45,848 nucleotides of DNA, taken from Lachnospiraceae bacterium UBA5895 (GTDB lineage Bacteria > Bacillota > Clostridia > Lachnospirales > Lachnospiraceae). Made by a program: the position numbers and the translations under genes. Of the stretch, positions 16,548 through 23,739 are shown piece after piece; within the stretch, counting starts at the first letter, position 1, and every line of letters begins with the position of its first letter. The notes beneath the pieces were generated by a model. The model searched no databases. It saw only the letters and a list, made by a program, of their open reading frames with translations, and was not told the origin of the DNA. The stretch covers positions 1 to 45,848 of the forward strand of contig DJEP01000059.1 of NCBI GenBank assembly GCA_002431915.1, read 5' to 3'.

Positions 16548-17486
16548 ATGAGTAAAATTTACACATCCGCAACCCAGCTGATCGGACATACCCCCCTTCT
16601 AAAGGTAGCAAACTACATGAAGGACCAGAACATCGAAGGTGTAGAACTTTTAGCAAAACTGGAGTACTTCAACCCCGCAGGAAGCGTAAAGGACAGAATC
16701 TCCCTTGCAATGATCGAAGACGCTGAGAAGAAGGGCATCTTAAAAGAAGGTTCCACCATCATCGAGCCCACCTCCGGTAACACCGGTATCGGTCTGGCAA
16801 GCGTAGCAGCAGCCAAAGGCTACAGAACCATTTTAACCCTTCCCGAGACCATGAGCGTGGAGCGTCGTAACCTCCTGAAAGCTTACGGTGCAGAACTGGT
16901 ACTGACCGAAGGCGCGAAGGGCATGAAGGGTGCCATCGCCAAGGCAGAGGAACTGGAGAAGTCCATCCCGAACGCAGTGATCCTCGGACAGTTTGACAAT
17001 CCTGCGAACCCCGCTGCACATGCAGCTACCACCGGTCCCGAGATCTGGGAAGATACCGACGGTAAGGTAGACATCTTCGTAGCAGGCGTAGGTACCGGCG
17101 GAACCGTAACCGGTATCGGCACTTTCTTAAAGTCCAAGAACCCGAACGTGAAGATTGTAGCAGTAGAGCCTGCCGATTCTCCCGTACTTTCCGGCGGACA
17201 GCCCGGACCTCATAAGCTGCAGGGTATCGGCGCAGGATTCGTTCCTTCTGTTCTGAATACCGGCATCTACGATGAAGTATTCACCGTTACCACCGACCAG
17301 GCATTTTCCACCGGCCGCCTTATCGCTCATAAGGAAGGTATCCTCGTGGGAATTACCTCCGGCGCAGCACTTTACGCAGCAGCACAGATTGCAAAGCGTC
17401 CCGAAAATGCAGGCAAGACCATCGTGGCACTGCTTCCCGATTCCGGTGACAGATACCTGTCCACCCCGATGTTTGCAGAAGCTTAA
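16548..17486 (+). CDS. cysK: Cysteine synthase A (O-acetylserine sulfhydrylase)
   Basis: 312 aa PLP enzyme that makes cysteine from O-acetylserine and sulfide. The PLP lysine is in NPAGSVKDRISLAMI (K48). The substrate loop PTSGNTGIGLASVAAAKGY follows, then the phosphate-binding GVGTGGTVTGIG loop, and PLLKVANYMK near the start. Length and order fit CysK/CysM; the ending LLPDSGDRYLSTPMF is typical of CysK. It starts after a strong AAAGGAGG site. Its own strong promoter carries a palindromic operator, and metNIQ lies directly downstream behind a second promoter, so it sits in a sulfur amino-acid block. No cysE (serine acetyltransferase) is next to it. Confidence 0.95.
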   Translation: MSKIYTSATQLIGHTPLLKVANYMKDQNIEGVELLAKLEYFNPAGSVKDRISLAMIEDAEKKGILKEGSTIIEPTSGNTGIGLASVAAAKGYRTILTLPETMSVERRNLLKAYGAELVLTEGAKGMKGAIAKAEELEKSIPNAVILGQFDNPANPAAHAATTGPEIWEDTDGKVDIFVAGVGTGGTVTGIGTFLKSKNPNVKIVAVEPADSPVLSGGQPGPHKLQGIGAGFVPSVLNTGIYDEVFTVTTDQAFSTGRLIAHKEGILVGITSGAALYAAAQIAKRPENAGKTIVALLPDSGDRYLSTPMFAEA

Positions 17487-17503
17487 GACGAAATTTGTAG
17501 AAC

Positions 17504-17553
17504 TGGACAGACTTGCATTCTTGTGTTAGAATGTATGGCATGGTACTAGGAAT
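17504..17553 (+). promoter_or_regulatory. Promoter and candidate operator of metNIQ
   Basis: TGGACA (17504-17509), 17 bases, TAGAAT (17527-17532). Just past the expected transcription start lies ACTAGGAAT (17545-17553), the exact complement of the ATTCCTAGT found in the cysK operator, followed by TCAAGGAATTC. Confidence 0.55.
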
Positions 17554-17609
17554 TCAAGGAATTCGCGCTTTTCTCCCCTTAAAAGCACGAACCTGGAATG
17601 GAGGAACTT

Positions 17610-18620
17610 ATGGAACCGATCATTCAGATCAAGAATGTAACGAAAACTTTTATTGGAAAAGATAATCAGGTAGAAGCCTTAAAAGGTATCAGCCTGAATA
17701 TCAATAAGGGAGATATCTACGGCATCATCGGTATGAGTGGTGCCGGAAAATCTACCCTGGTGCGTTGCCTGAACTATTTGGAGAAGCCCACCACCGGAAC
17801 CGTAGTCGTAGAAGATCAGGATCTTTCGACACTGACCGAGGCAGAACTTCGTAAAGTTCGTACAGGCATCGCGATGATCTTTCAGCATTTTAATCTGCTC
17901 ATGCAGAGAAGTGTCCTGGACAATGTATGTTTCCCTATGGAGATCGTGGGTGTGAAGAAGCAGGCAGCCAGAAAACGCGCTATGGAACTGCTTGAGATCG
18001 TAGGACTGAAGGAAAAGGCAGATGCTTATCCTTCCCAGCTCTCCGGAGGACAGAAGCAGCGTGTGGCAATCGCAAGAGCTCTTGCCAATACGCCGAAGAT
18101 CCTGCTGTGTGACGAGGCGACCAGTGCCCTGGATCCCACGACGACCAAGGAAATCCTGAAATTATTACAGGACATCAACAAACAGTACGGCATCACCATC
18201 GTAATCATCACCCATGAGATGGCTGTGGTACAGGAGATCTGTTCTCATGTGGCAATCATCGATGCCGGAGAACTGGCAGAGCACGGTACGGTGGAGGAGG
18301 TATTCTCAAGACCCCAGTCTGCTGCAGCCAGAAAGCTGGTATTCATGGTGGATCCCAAGGCAAAGGAGATGTCCGGCAAACGCTGCATCCGCATTGTTTT
18401 CACCGAGAATTCTTCTTTTGAGCCTGTGATCGCCAATATGGTGCTGGAGTGCAAGGCTCCCGTCAACATCCTGTTAGCGGATACCAAGGATATCGGCGGT
18501 ATCGCCCATGGACAGATGATCCTGCAGCTGCCGGAAGATGAACTGGCAGCGAACAAGATGATCCATTATTTACAGGAGAGAAAACTGGAAGTGGAGGAGC
18601 TGAAAGACTATGTGGGATAA
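17610..18620 (+). CDS. metN: Methionine ABC transporter, ATP-binding protein
   Basis: 336 aa. Powers methionine uptake from the cytoplasmic face of the MetI permease dimer. Walker A is GMSGAGKST, the signature is QLSGGQKQRVAIARAL, and Walker B is ILLCDEATSALDPTTT, with the H-loop His in VIITHEMAVV. The last ~80 residues form the C-terminal NIL domain (starting near RCIRIVFTENSSF), which in MetN binds methionine and gives feedback inhibition; this supports methionine rather than a general polar amino acid. I chose the ATG at 17610 because GGAGG ends 5 bases before it; the ATG at 17598 overlaps that site. It overlaps metI by 11 bases. Confidence 0.93.
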   Translation: MEPIIQIKNVTKTFIGKDNQVEALKGISLNINKGDIYGIIGMSGAGKSTLVRCLNYLEKPTTGTVVVEDQDLSTLTEAELRKVRTGIAMIFQHFNLLMQRSVLDNVCFPMEIVGVKKQAARKRAMELLEIVGLKEKADAYPSQLSGGQKQRVAIARALANTPKILLCDEATSALDPTTTKEILKLLQDINKQYGITIVIITHEMAVVQEICSHVAIIDAGELAEHGTVEEVFSRPQSAAARKLVFMVDPKAKEMSGKRCIRIVFTENSSFEPVIANMVLECKAPVNILLADTKDIGGIAHGQMILQLPEDELAANKMIHYLQERKLEVEELKDYVG

Positions 18621-19272
18621 TGCAACGATTATGATGCTGGTGGAAGGCACCTTTGTTACTTTGTATATGACACTTCTTTCCACATTTATGGGTTATGTAC
18701 TGGGACTTCCCATGGGAATTGCCCTGGTAATTACCGCACCCAAGGGATTACGCCCCAACAAGATCATTTACAAGATTCTGGATGTGATCGTTAATATTGT
18801 ACGAAGCATCCCGTTCCTGATTCTGCTGATCCTGGTCATCCCTCTGACCCGAATTATCGTAGGACAGAGCTATGGACCGACCGCTACTATTGTTCCTCTG
18901 ACATTGGCGGCAGCACCGTTTATTGCCAGAATGGTAGAGTCTTCTCTGTTAGAGGTAGACCCCGGTGTCATTGAAGCGGCTCAGAGTATGGGAGCAAATC
19001 TATGGACGATCATCTGGAAGGTTATGCTGGCAGAGTCCAGAACTTCATTGTTGGTCAACGGAACCATTGCACTGGGAACCATCCTTGGATATTCCGCTAT
19101 GGCAGGTGCCGTAGGCGGTGGCGGACTTGGTGATATTGCCATCCGTTACGGCTACTATCGTTATCAGACAGATATCATGCTGGTGACTGTAGTGTTGTTA
19201 GTTCTGTTGGTACAGTTACTGCAGTATATCGGAATGACAATTTCCAAGAAGCTGGATAAGAGAACAAGATAA
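18610..19272 (+). CDS. metI: Methionine ABC transporter, permease
   Basis: 220 aa, polytopic membrane protein with five to six hydrophobic helices. The coupling EAA-like loop is EAAQSMGANLWTIIWKVMLAE, which docks MetN. Family features include LVEGTFVTLYMTLLSTFMGY near the start, VNIVRSIPFLILLILVIPLT, and AGAVGGGGLGDIAIRYGYYR toward the C-terminus, the usual MetI ending. The reading frame starts inside the 3' end of metN, so translation is coupled. A short hairpin lies between it and metQ. Confidence 0.93.
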   Translation: MWDNATIMMLVEGTFVTLYMTLLSTFMGYVLGLPMGIALVITAPKGLRPNKIIYKILDVIVNIVRSIPFLILLILVIPLTRIIVGQSYGPTATIVPLTLAAAPFIARMVESSLLEVDPGVIEAAQSMGANLWTIIWKVMLAESRTSLLVNGTIALGTILGYSAMAGAVGGGGLGDIAIRYGYYRYQTDIMLVTVVLLVLLVQLLQYIGMTISKKLDKRTR

Positions 19273-19293
19273 CAGTTTTGAAAAAGGTTGAGA

Positions 19294-19310
19294 CAGGTGC
19301 AGAGCACCTG
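19294..19310 (+). promoter_or_regulatory. Intercistronic hairpin between metI and metQ
   Basis: CAGGTGC-AGA-GCACCTG, a perfect 7 bp stem with a 3-base loop and no following T-tract, so it is not a terminator. Such hairpins often mark processing or stabilising points that raise the level of the downstream binding-protein message; here that is inference. Confidence 0.5.
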
Positions 19311-19361
19311 ATTCACAATAAAGTTAAATTTTTTAACGAAAGATTTAGGAGGAGAAATATT

Positions 19362-20174
19362 ATGAAAAAGAAAGTAATCGCTTTGATTGCCGTTGCTGCA
19401 TTGTCCGTGAGCGCACTGACCGGCTGCGGCAGCAAGGGAACCGATGACAAGACCATTAAGGTAGCTGCAACCGCAGTTCCCCACGCTGAAATCTTGGAGG
19501 CAGCAAAGCCTCTGCTGGAGAAGCAGGGTTATACTTTGGAGGTTCAGGTATTTGATGACTATGTACAGCCCAACGAAGTGGTAGAGTCTGGTGAATTTGA
19601 TGCTAACTACTTCCAGCATATCCCTTATCTGGAGAGTTTCAATGAGGAGAAGGGTACTCACCTGGTAAATGCCGGCGGTATCCACTATGAGCCTTTCGGA
19701 CTGTATCCCGGAACCGAGACCAGTCTGGACAACATTGACAACGCAACCATCGCAGTACCCAACGACACCACCAACGAGGCACGTGCTCTGTTACTGTTAC
19801 AGGATAACGGTTACATCACTCTGAAGGACGGCGTGGGTCTGACCGCTACTACCAAGGATATCGTTGAGAACCCTCACAATATCACCTTCGTAGAGCTGGA
19901 GGCAGCACAGGTTCCCAGAACTCTTCCCGAGGTATCCTTCGGTGTCCTTAACGGTAACTACGCTATGGAAGCAGGTCTGACTGTTGCAGATGACGCTCTG
20001 CTGTATGAGAGCGCTGATTCCGAAGCAGCAGCTACTTACGTTAATGTAATCGCTGTTAAGGAAGGCAACGAGAACCTGCCTAAGATCAAGGCTCTGGTAG
20101 ATACCCTGAAGTCCGATGAGATCAAGCAGTTCATCAATGACAATTACAACGGCGGCGTTATCCCTTACAAATAA
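19362..20174 (+). CDS. metQ: Methionine-binding lipoprotein of the MetNI transporter
   Basis: 270 aa. A classic lipoprotein signal peptide (MKKKVIALIAVAALSVSALT) ends at a lipobox, SALTGC, so the mature protein is anchored by a lipidated Cys on the outer face. The body is a NlpA/MetQ-type periplasmic-binding fold: VAATAVPHAEILEAAKPLL, then VFDDYVQPNEVVESGEFDANY and FQHIPYLESF, with YEPFGLYPG and IAVPNDTTNEARALLLL following. These are diagnostic of MetQ. The start follows TTAGGAGGAGAAATATT; a longer reading from 19278 is not supported. A strong terminator after the stop ends the metNIQ transcript. Confidence 0.95.
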   Translation: MKKKVIALIAVAALSVSALTGCGSKGTDDKTIKVAATAVPHAEILEAAKPLLEKQGYTLEVQVFDDYVQPNEVVESGEFDANYFQHIPYLESFNEEKGTHLVNAGGIHYEPFGLYPGTETSLDNIDNATIAVPNDTTNEARALLLLQDNGYITLKDGVGLTATTKDIVENPHNITFVELEAAQVPRTLPEVSFGVLNGNYAMEAGLTVADDALLYESADSEAAATYVNVIAVKEGNENLPKIKALVDTLKSDEIKQFINDNYNGGVIPYK

Positions 20175-20205
20175 GGTGAAATGATGGTAAAGTAATGCGA
20201 AATCC

Positions 20206-20262
20206 GGAGAGCCATCCACATTCCATTAAGTAGCATTCGTGGATGCTCTCCTGATTTTTTTC
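20206..20262 (+). terminator. Rho-independent terminator of metNIQ
   Basis: GGAGAGCCATCCAC (20206-20219) pairs with GTGGATGCTCTCC (20239-20251) with one bulged C, followed by TGATTTTTTT. The right arm shares GTGGATGCTCTC with the terminator at 13562-13607. Confidence 0.85.
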
Positions 20263-20266
20263 TGTT

Positions 20267-20404
20267 GTTTCCACAAATCCTATATGAACTCTCGGAAAAG
20301 AGTGAGGGATAGAATCTGTGGAAACCATGGAAAATCCGGAATCGCCTGAAGCAGCCGGTGAAGGCTGTCGGGCTTAAAATGTGAAAGCGAGCAGAGAACT
20401 GCTC
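20267..20404 (+). promoter_or_regulatory. Three tandem hairpins upstream of the Rrf2 gene
   Basis: Hairpin 1 (20267-20325): GTTTCCACA/TGTGGAAAC, a symmetrical AATC/AATC internal loop, CTAT/ATAG, then ACTCT-CGGAAA-AGAGT. Hairpin 2 (20344-20373): GCCTG and GCAGCC pair with GGCTGT and CGGGC, with an AA bulge and a GGTGAA loop. Hairpin 3 (20389-20404): GAGCAG-AGAA-CTGCTC, ending 15 bases before the ATG and close to the GAGGA site. None has a terminator T-tract. No known riboswitch or T-box consensus was recognised. Confidence 0.5.
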
Positions 20405-20419
20405 AGAAATGAGGATAAG

Positions 20420-20860
20420 ATGAAAATTTCGACCAAAGGAAGATATGCAGTACGTGTTATGCTGGATCTGGCGCTGCACAATAACGGAGAGTGTATCAAG
20501 GTAAAGGAGATTGCCGCCAGACAGGGAATCTCCGAGAAATATCTGGAACAGATCATTGCTGTGCTGAACAAGGCGGGTTATGTAAAAAGTGTCCGCGGTG
20601 CCCAGGGTGGATATCGTATTGCGAAGAATCCGGCGGATTATACGGTGGGAATGATCCTGCGGCTGACGGAAGGCTCCCTGGCACCGGTGGCATGCCTGGA
20701 AGAAGGGGCGGATATCTGCGAGCGCTGCGATACCTGTGAGACTTTGGAGGTATGGAAAGAACTGTATGATGCGGTGAACAAAGTCGTGGACGGTGTGACC
20801 ATCGCGGATCTGGTGGAACGACGGAACAAGCGCCTGGAGAATTTGGACTATTCCATATAA
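20420..20860 (+). CDS. Rrf2-family transcriptional regulator with IscR-like cysteines
   Basis: 146 aa. The winged HTH begins MKISTKGRYAVRVMLDLALH, with IKVKEIAARQGISEKYLEQI as the recognition region and the wing VKSVRGAQGGYRIAK; all are standard for Rrf2. In the C-terminal part Cys92, Cys100, Cys103 and Cys106 precede ETLEVWKEL, matching the position of the Fe-S ligands of IscR. The Bacillus cysteine regulator CymR lacks this cluster. An Fe-S- or redox-sensing role is therefore likely, while the location after cysK and metNIQ points to a sulfur regulon. The ATG at 20420 has GAGGATAAG before it; a GTG at 20381 would start inside hairpin 3 and is less likely. Confidence 0.9.
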   Translation: MKISTKGRYAVRVMLDLALHNNGECIKVKEIAARQGISEKYLEQIIAVLNKAGYVKSVRGAQGGYRIAKNPADYTVGMILRLTEGSLAPVACLEEGADICERCDTCETLEVWKELYDAVNKVVDGVTIADLVERRNKRLENLDYSI

Positions 20861-20885
20861 ATCCCATAAATATTGAAAAACAAAG

Positions 20886-20918
20886 CACCCCGACAGGATT
20901 ACCTGCCGGGGTGTTCTT
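20886..20918 (+). terminator. Hairpin terminator after the Rrf2 gene
   Basis: CACCCCG-A-CAGG (20886-20897) pairs with CCTG-C-CGGGGTG (20902-20913) around an ATTA loop, followed by TTCTT. The T-tract is short, so readthrough is possible. Confidence 0.65.
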
Positions 20919-20919
20919 A

Positions 20920-20984
20920 CTGTCAAAGAATGAAGGGGGCATTCTTCTGACAGACAATGTTAACCAAGGAAATGGGTGGTTAAC
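20920..20984. other. Two further hairpins/inverted repeats downstream of the Rrf2 gene
   Basis: CTGTCA and AGAATG (20920-20932) pair with CATTCT and TGACAG (20940-20953) around AAGGGGG. GTTAACCA (20959-20966) and TGGTTAAC (20977-20984) form a perfect 8 bp inverted repeat with a 10-base spacer. The rest of this 357-base gap, up to the degV start, is AT-rich and holds a candidate promoter but no gene. Confidence 0.5.
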
Positions 20985-21114
20985 AACATTAGTATATCGG
21001 TAGAACGGGGGAATGTCAATCAAAGAAAGACGTCGGTTGACTGACTTTGGTCGACAAATATCGCGTAAAAGTATTAAAAAATTATATGTGGTTATAAAAA
21101 CTACATAAAAAGAC

Positions 21115-21143
21115 TTGAAACACCACGAAATGAAACATAATGT
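21115..21143 (+). promoter_or_regulatory. Candidate promoter of the DegV gene
   Basis: TTGAAA (21115-21120), 17 bases, TAATGT (21138-21143), with the coding start about 75 bases downstream. Confidence 0.4.
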
Positions 21144-21217
21144 CAAAAACTCATTGCTTTTTACTCTATAACGTGGTAAGCTAAACTCTGCAAACCAATA
21201 GAAAGGTGTATGCGAGA

Positions 21218-22117
21218 ATGAGCGAAGCATTTCATATTATATCAGACGGCTCCTGTGATCTTCCCATGGAGCTGACGAAGGAGAAGAATATTACCGTAGT
21301 TCCTTTTTATGTATCTTTTGAAGAAGGAAAATACCAGAAGGAGATGGTAGAGATCGGTGTCCGTGATTTCTATCAGGAGATGGTGGATCATCCGGATGTG
21401 TATCCGAAGTCTTCCATGCCCTCCGTACAGGATTATGTGGATGTATTTCTTCCCTATGTCAAGGCTGGAACTCCCGTGATCTGTATCTGTATTACCACCA
21501 AATTCAGCGGTTCCATGCAGTCTGCACTGAATGCAAAGGCGATTCTGGAAGAGGAATATCCCGAAGCACAGATCTATGTCTGCGATTCCACTGTGGATAC
21601 CGTTCTTCAGGGAATCTATGTGCTGGAAGCGGTACGCCTCAGAGACGCAGGGAAAAGCTACCAGGAGAGCATTGACCGCCTGAATGAGATCAAGAGCTCC
21701 GGCAGAATCTTTTTCACCGTAGGCAATATGGAATACTTAAAGCACGGCGGCCGCATCGGTAAAGTTGCCAGTGTAGCGGGAAGCCTGCTGGGTATCAAGC
21801 CCATCATCACCTTAAAAGAGGGCGAGATCTTTCCCTCCGGTATCGGTAGAAGCCGCCGCAAGACCGTGGATAAGACAATCGACCTGCTGCTGGCATATCT
21901 GGCAGAGGAGAAAGCGGATATTGCGGATTACAGTGTCTGCGTAGGATACGGCTATGACTATGAAGAAGCCGTGGAATTCCGTGAAAGACTGGTCAGCAGA
22001 CTTCAGGAGAAGGGATACGACATCGATACCGTTCCCATTTTCCAGATCGGTGCCACCATCGGTGTACATACCGGTCCTTATCCACTGGGAATCGGTGTCG
22101 TGAAGAAAGCTGTTTAA
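21218..22117 (+). CDS. DegV family fatty-acid-binding protein
   Basis: 299 aa. DegV (FakB-like) proteins bind a fatty acid and can present it to a FakA kinase for phospholipid synthesis. Family landmarks: IISDGSCDLPMEL near the start, YPKSSMPSVQDYVDVF, ITTKFSGSMQSALNAK, VCDSTVDT, and the later MEYLKHGGRIGKVASVAGSL with LGIKPIITLKEGEI. The C-terminal IGATIGVHTGPYPLGIGVV is typical. I chose ATG 21218 over the GTG at 21206, since AAAGG precedes it and family members start close to the IISDGS segment. No fakA gene is next to it. The 3' end overlaps the convergent HAD gene by 4 bases. Confidence 0.92.
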   Translation: MSEAFHIISDGSCDLPMELTKEKNITVVPFYVSFEEGKYQKEMVEIGVRDFYQEMVDHPDVYPKSSMPSVQDYVDVFLPYVKAGTPVICICITTKFSGSMQSALNAKAILEEEYPEAQIYVCDSTVDTVLQGIYVLEAVRLRDAGKSYQESIDRLNEIKSSGRIFFTVGNMEYLKHGGRIGKVASVAGSLLGIKPIITLKEGEIFPSGIGRSRRKTVDKTIDLLLAYLAEEKADIADYSVCVGYGYDYEEAVEFRERLVSRLQEKGYDIDTVPIFQIGATIGVHTGPYPLGIGVVKKAV

Positions 22118-22977
22118 CCTTTGCAGGCATCTAACAGCTCCTGCACGTTTTCAAATGCATAGTCCGGCAAATACTGGGTATTCGGTTCCCCCTCGGGAGT
22201 CAGAATATCCTTTTTTTGTGCCTCGCCGGTGAAGAGTACGCAGGTATCCACACCGCCGTTGATGCCGCAGGCAATGTCGGTGTACAGGCGGTCACCGACG
22301 ACCAGAGTCTCTTCCGGAGTGAAACCGGAGACCTCCAGGCATAAGTTTACCACTTCTTTGCTGGGTTTGCCCAGGTAGACGGGCTGTCTGCCGGTAGTGG
22401 CGGTAATCATATCGCAGATGGCTCCACAATCGGGGATAAAACCGAAATCAATGGGGCAGCGCAGGTCCGGATTTGTGCCATAGAAAGGAACATCCTGCGT
22501 GAATAAAACCTTGCAGACTTCCGTTAACTTCGCATAATTTAATTCACTGTCGTAAGCAACCACCACACAGTCAATACCGTCTTCACAGACCTCGGTTACG
22601 TGAAGTCCGTTCTTTCGCAGTTCCGCGACGAAAGAAGCGGTTCCCAGTACAAAAATTTTCTTATCTGCATAGTTTTTCTTCAGAAAACGCAGTGTCATAT
22701 AGCCGGAGGTAATGAACTGATCCTCCGTGCTGTCCAGATGAAACGCATCGTGAAATTTTTTCACATAGTCCAGACCGCTTTTGGTGGAGTTGTTGGTAAT
22801 GTAGTAAGCCCTGCCACCGATGTCGTGGATATACTGAATCAGATCAGCACTGCCTTCATACAGGGTATCGCCCACGGCGATGGTGCCATCGATGTCGAAC
22901 AGGAAAAGTTTCTTGTTTTTCAAACGTGCTAATTTATCGGTATCGTGAAATCTGCTTTTGGGATCGAAATGATTCAT
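22114..22977 (-). CDS. HAD-IIA family sugar-phosphatase-like hydrolase (NagD type)
   Basis: 287 aa cytosolic phosphatase. Motif I is LFLFDIDGTIAVGDTLYEG, with the nucleophile and acid/base aspartates; motif II is YYITNNSTKS; the C2-type cap follows; and motif IV is ETLVVGDRLYTDIACGINGG. A lysine before that (GKPSKEVVNLCLE) supplies motif III. The order and length fit NagD/AraL-type phosphatases, which act on various sugar phosphates and nucleotides, so the substrate is open. The start follows ACGAGGACAATT on the minus strand. Confidence 0.92.
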   Translation of the reverse strand: MNHFDPKSRFHDTDKLARLKNKKLFLFDIDGTIAVGDTLYEGSADLIQYIHDIGGRAYYITNNSTKSGLDYVKKFHDAFHLDSTEDQFITSGYMTLRFLKKNYADKKIFVLGTASFVAELRKNGLHVTEVCEDGIDCVVVAYDSELNYAKLTEVCKVLFTQDVPFYGTNPDLRCPIDFGFIPDCGAICDMITATTGRQPVYLGKPSKEVVNLCLEVSGFTPEETLVVGDRLYTDIACGINGGVDTCVLFTGEAQKKDILTPEGEPNTQYLPDYAFENVQELLDACKG

Positions 22978-23081
22978 AATTGTCCTCGTTTCTGAGCTTA
23001 GGTGCCCAGACTCATGTTAGCAATGAATGTGCGGACTGTCAAGGAAAAGACGGTGCCCGGAGAGACGGAGGGAAACATAAG

Positions 23082-23116
23082 TGGAATTGCAGAAACGTTT
23101 ATGGTATGATAAACGT
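23082..23116 (+). promoter_or_regulatory. Promoter with palindromic operator upstream of the SseB-like gene
   Basis: TGGAAT (23082-23087), 17 bases, then an extended -10 TGGTATGAT (23102-23110). ACGTTTAT (23095-23102) and ATAAACGT (23109-23116) form a perfect 8 bp inverted repeat centred on the -10 box, the layout of a repressor operator. Confidence 0.5.
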
Positions 23117-23122
23117 AATCTG

Positions 23123-23226
23123 AGCTTCTTGCACAGTCTGGTTACAGACAGATAAGCTTGCATAAAAAGCATGGGTGACAGGGCAACATCCGGATAGCTT
23201 GGGGATATGAAGTATTTCCGGGATGT
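23123..23226 (+). promoter_or_regulatory. Structured 5' leader of the SseB-like gene
   Basis: Stem 1: AGCTT (23123-23127) with AAGCT (23154-23158) encloses GTCTG-GTTA-CAGAC. Stem 2: ACATCCGG (23186-23193) with CC-G-GGATGT (23218-23226), one bulged base, enclosing a 24-base loop. The leader is about 160 bases, long for a small gene. The 298-base gap from 22978 holds only this leader and the promoter. No known riboswitch class was recognised. Confidence 0.4.
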
Positions 23227-23275
23227 ACAGTGAAATTGCTCGACGACTACAAATAAAAAGGACAACATTACAGTT

Positions 23276-23719
23276 ATGGACGAAAAGAAAGATAAAGGTC
23301 TAAGGGGAAATGAGAAAATAGAAGAGGCGATTCTGGCATTACAGCAGGAGCCGACGGAAGAGCTTCTGGCACACGCACTGACGGTGGTGCGCAGACGCAT
23401 GCGGGAGCAGGGGCAGCTCATTGTGGCAGTGGAGCCACCCTCCGCGGATGTTGCAGAAGCGGTGACACAGGCAGCCGGAGCTGCCATGCGCTTACAGGCG
23501 GTGCAGACCTCTGATGGGAAAAAATGGTGGTCGGCATTTACCGGATTCGAAGAAGAATTAAAAGGAAGCGGCAGTGTGATGTCCACGTTCCTCACGGATA
23601 TCGAGCAGCTGTTCCGTATGACACTGACTGCAGAGGGGATTGAAGGTGTGATCCTGAACCCCTGGAACCGGACGCTGATGCTGGACAAGCAGCTCCTCCG
23701 TATCATTCTCGGAGAATAA
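23276..23719 (+). CDS. SseB-domain family protein, unknown function
   Basis: 147 aa. The pattern fits SseB N-terminal-like domain proteins common in clostridia: a helical start (IEEAILALQQEPTEELLAHA), then beta strands including QLIVAVEPP, KKWWSAFTGFEEEL, and the characteristic GVILNPWNRTLMLDKQLL near the C-terminus. No catalytic residues are known for this family; relatives have been tied to stress or secretion contexts without a defined mechanism. The Shine-Dalgarno (AAAGGA) is 13 bases before the ATG, rather far. A 20-base gap leads to the next small membrane protein, so the two probably form an operon. Confidence 0.75.
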   Translation: MDEKKDKGLRGNEKIEEAILALQQEPTEELLAHALTVVRRRMREQGQLIVAVEPPSADVAEAVTQAAGAAMRLQAVQTSDGKKWWSAFTGFEEELKGSGSVMSTFLTDIEQLFRMTLTAEGIEGVILNPWNRTLMLDKQLLRIILGE

Positions 23720-23739
23720 CAAAGAGGGAGAATAAGAGC

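Noticed and set aside
17487..17609. SAM riboswitch or T-box upstream of metN
   Set aside because: The leader is short and shows neither the SAM-I core nor the T-box GGTGG-type sequence; a promoter plus operator explains it better.
20267..20404. Cobalamin riboswitch or c-di-GMP riboswitch in the Rrf2 leader
   Set aside because: Short resemblances such as GCCGGTGAA occur, but the required conserved blocks and order are missing.
20165..20926. Minus-strand frame across the metQ terminator and the Rrf2 gene
   Set aside because: It spans a terminator, three hairpins and a well-supported sense gene; the product has no family resemblance.
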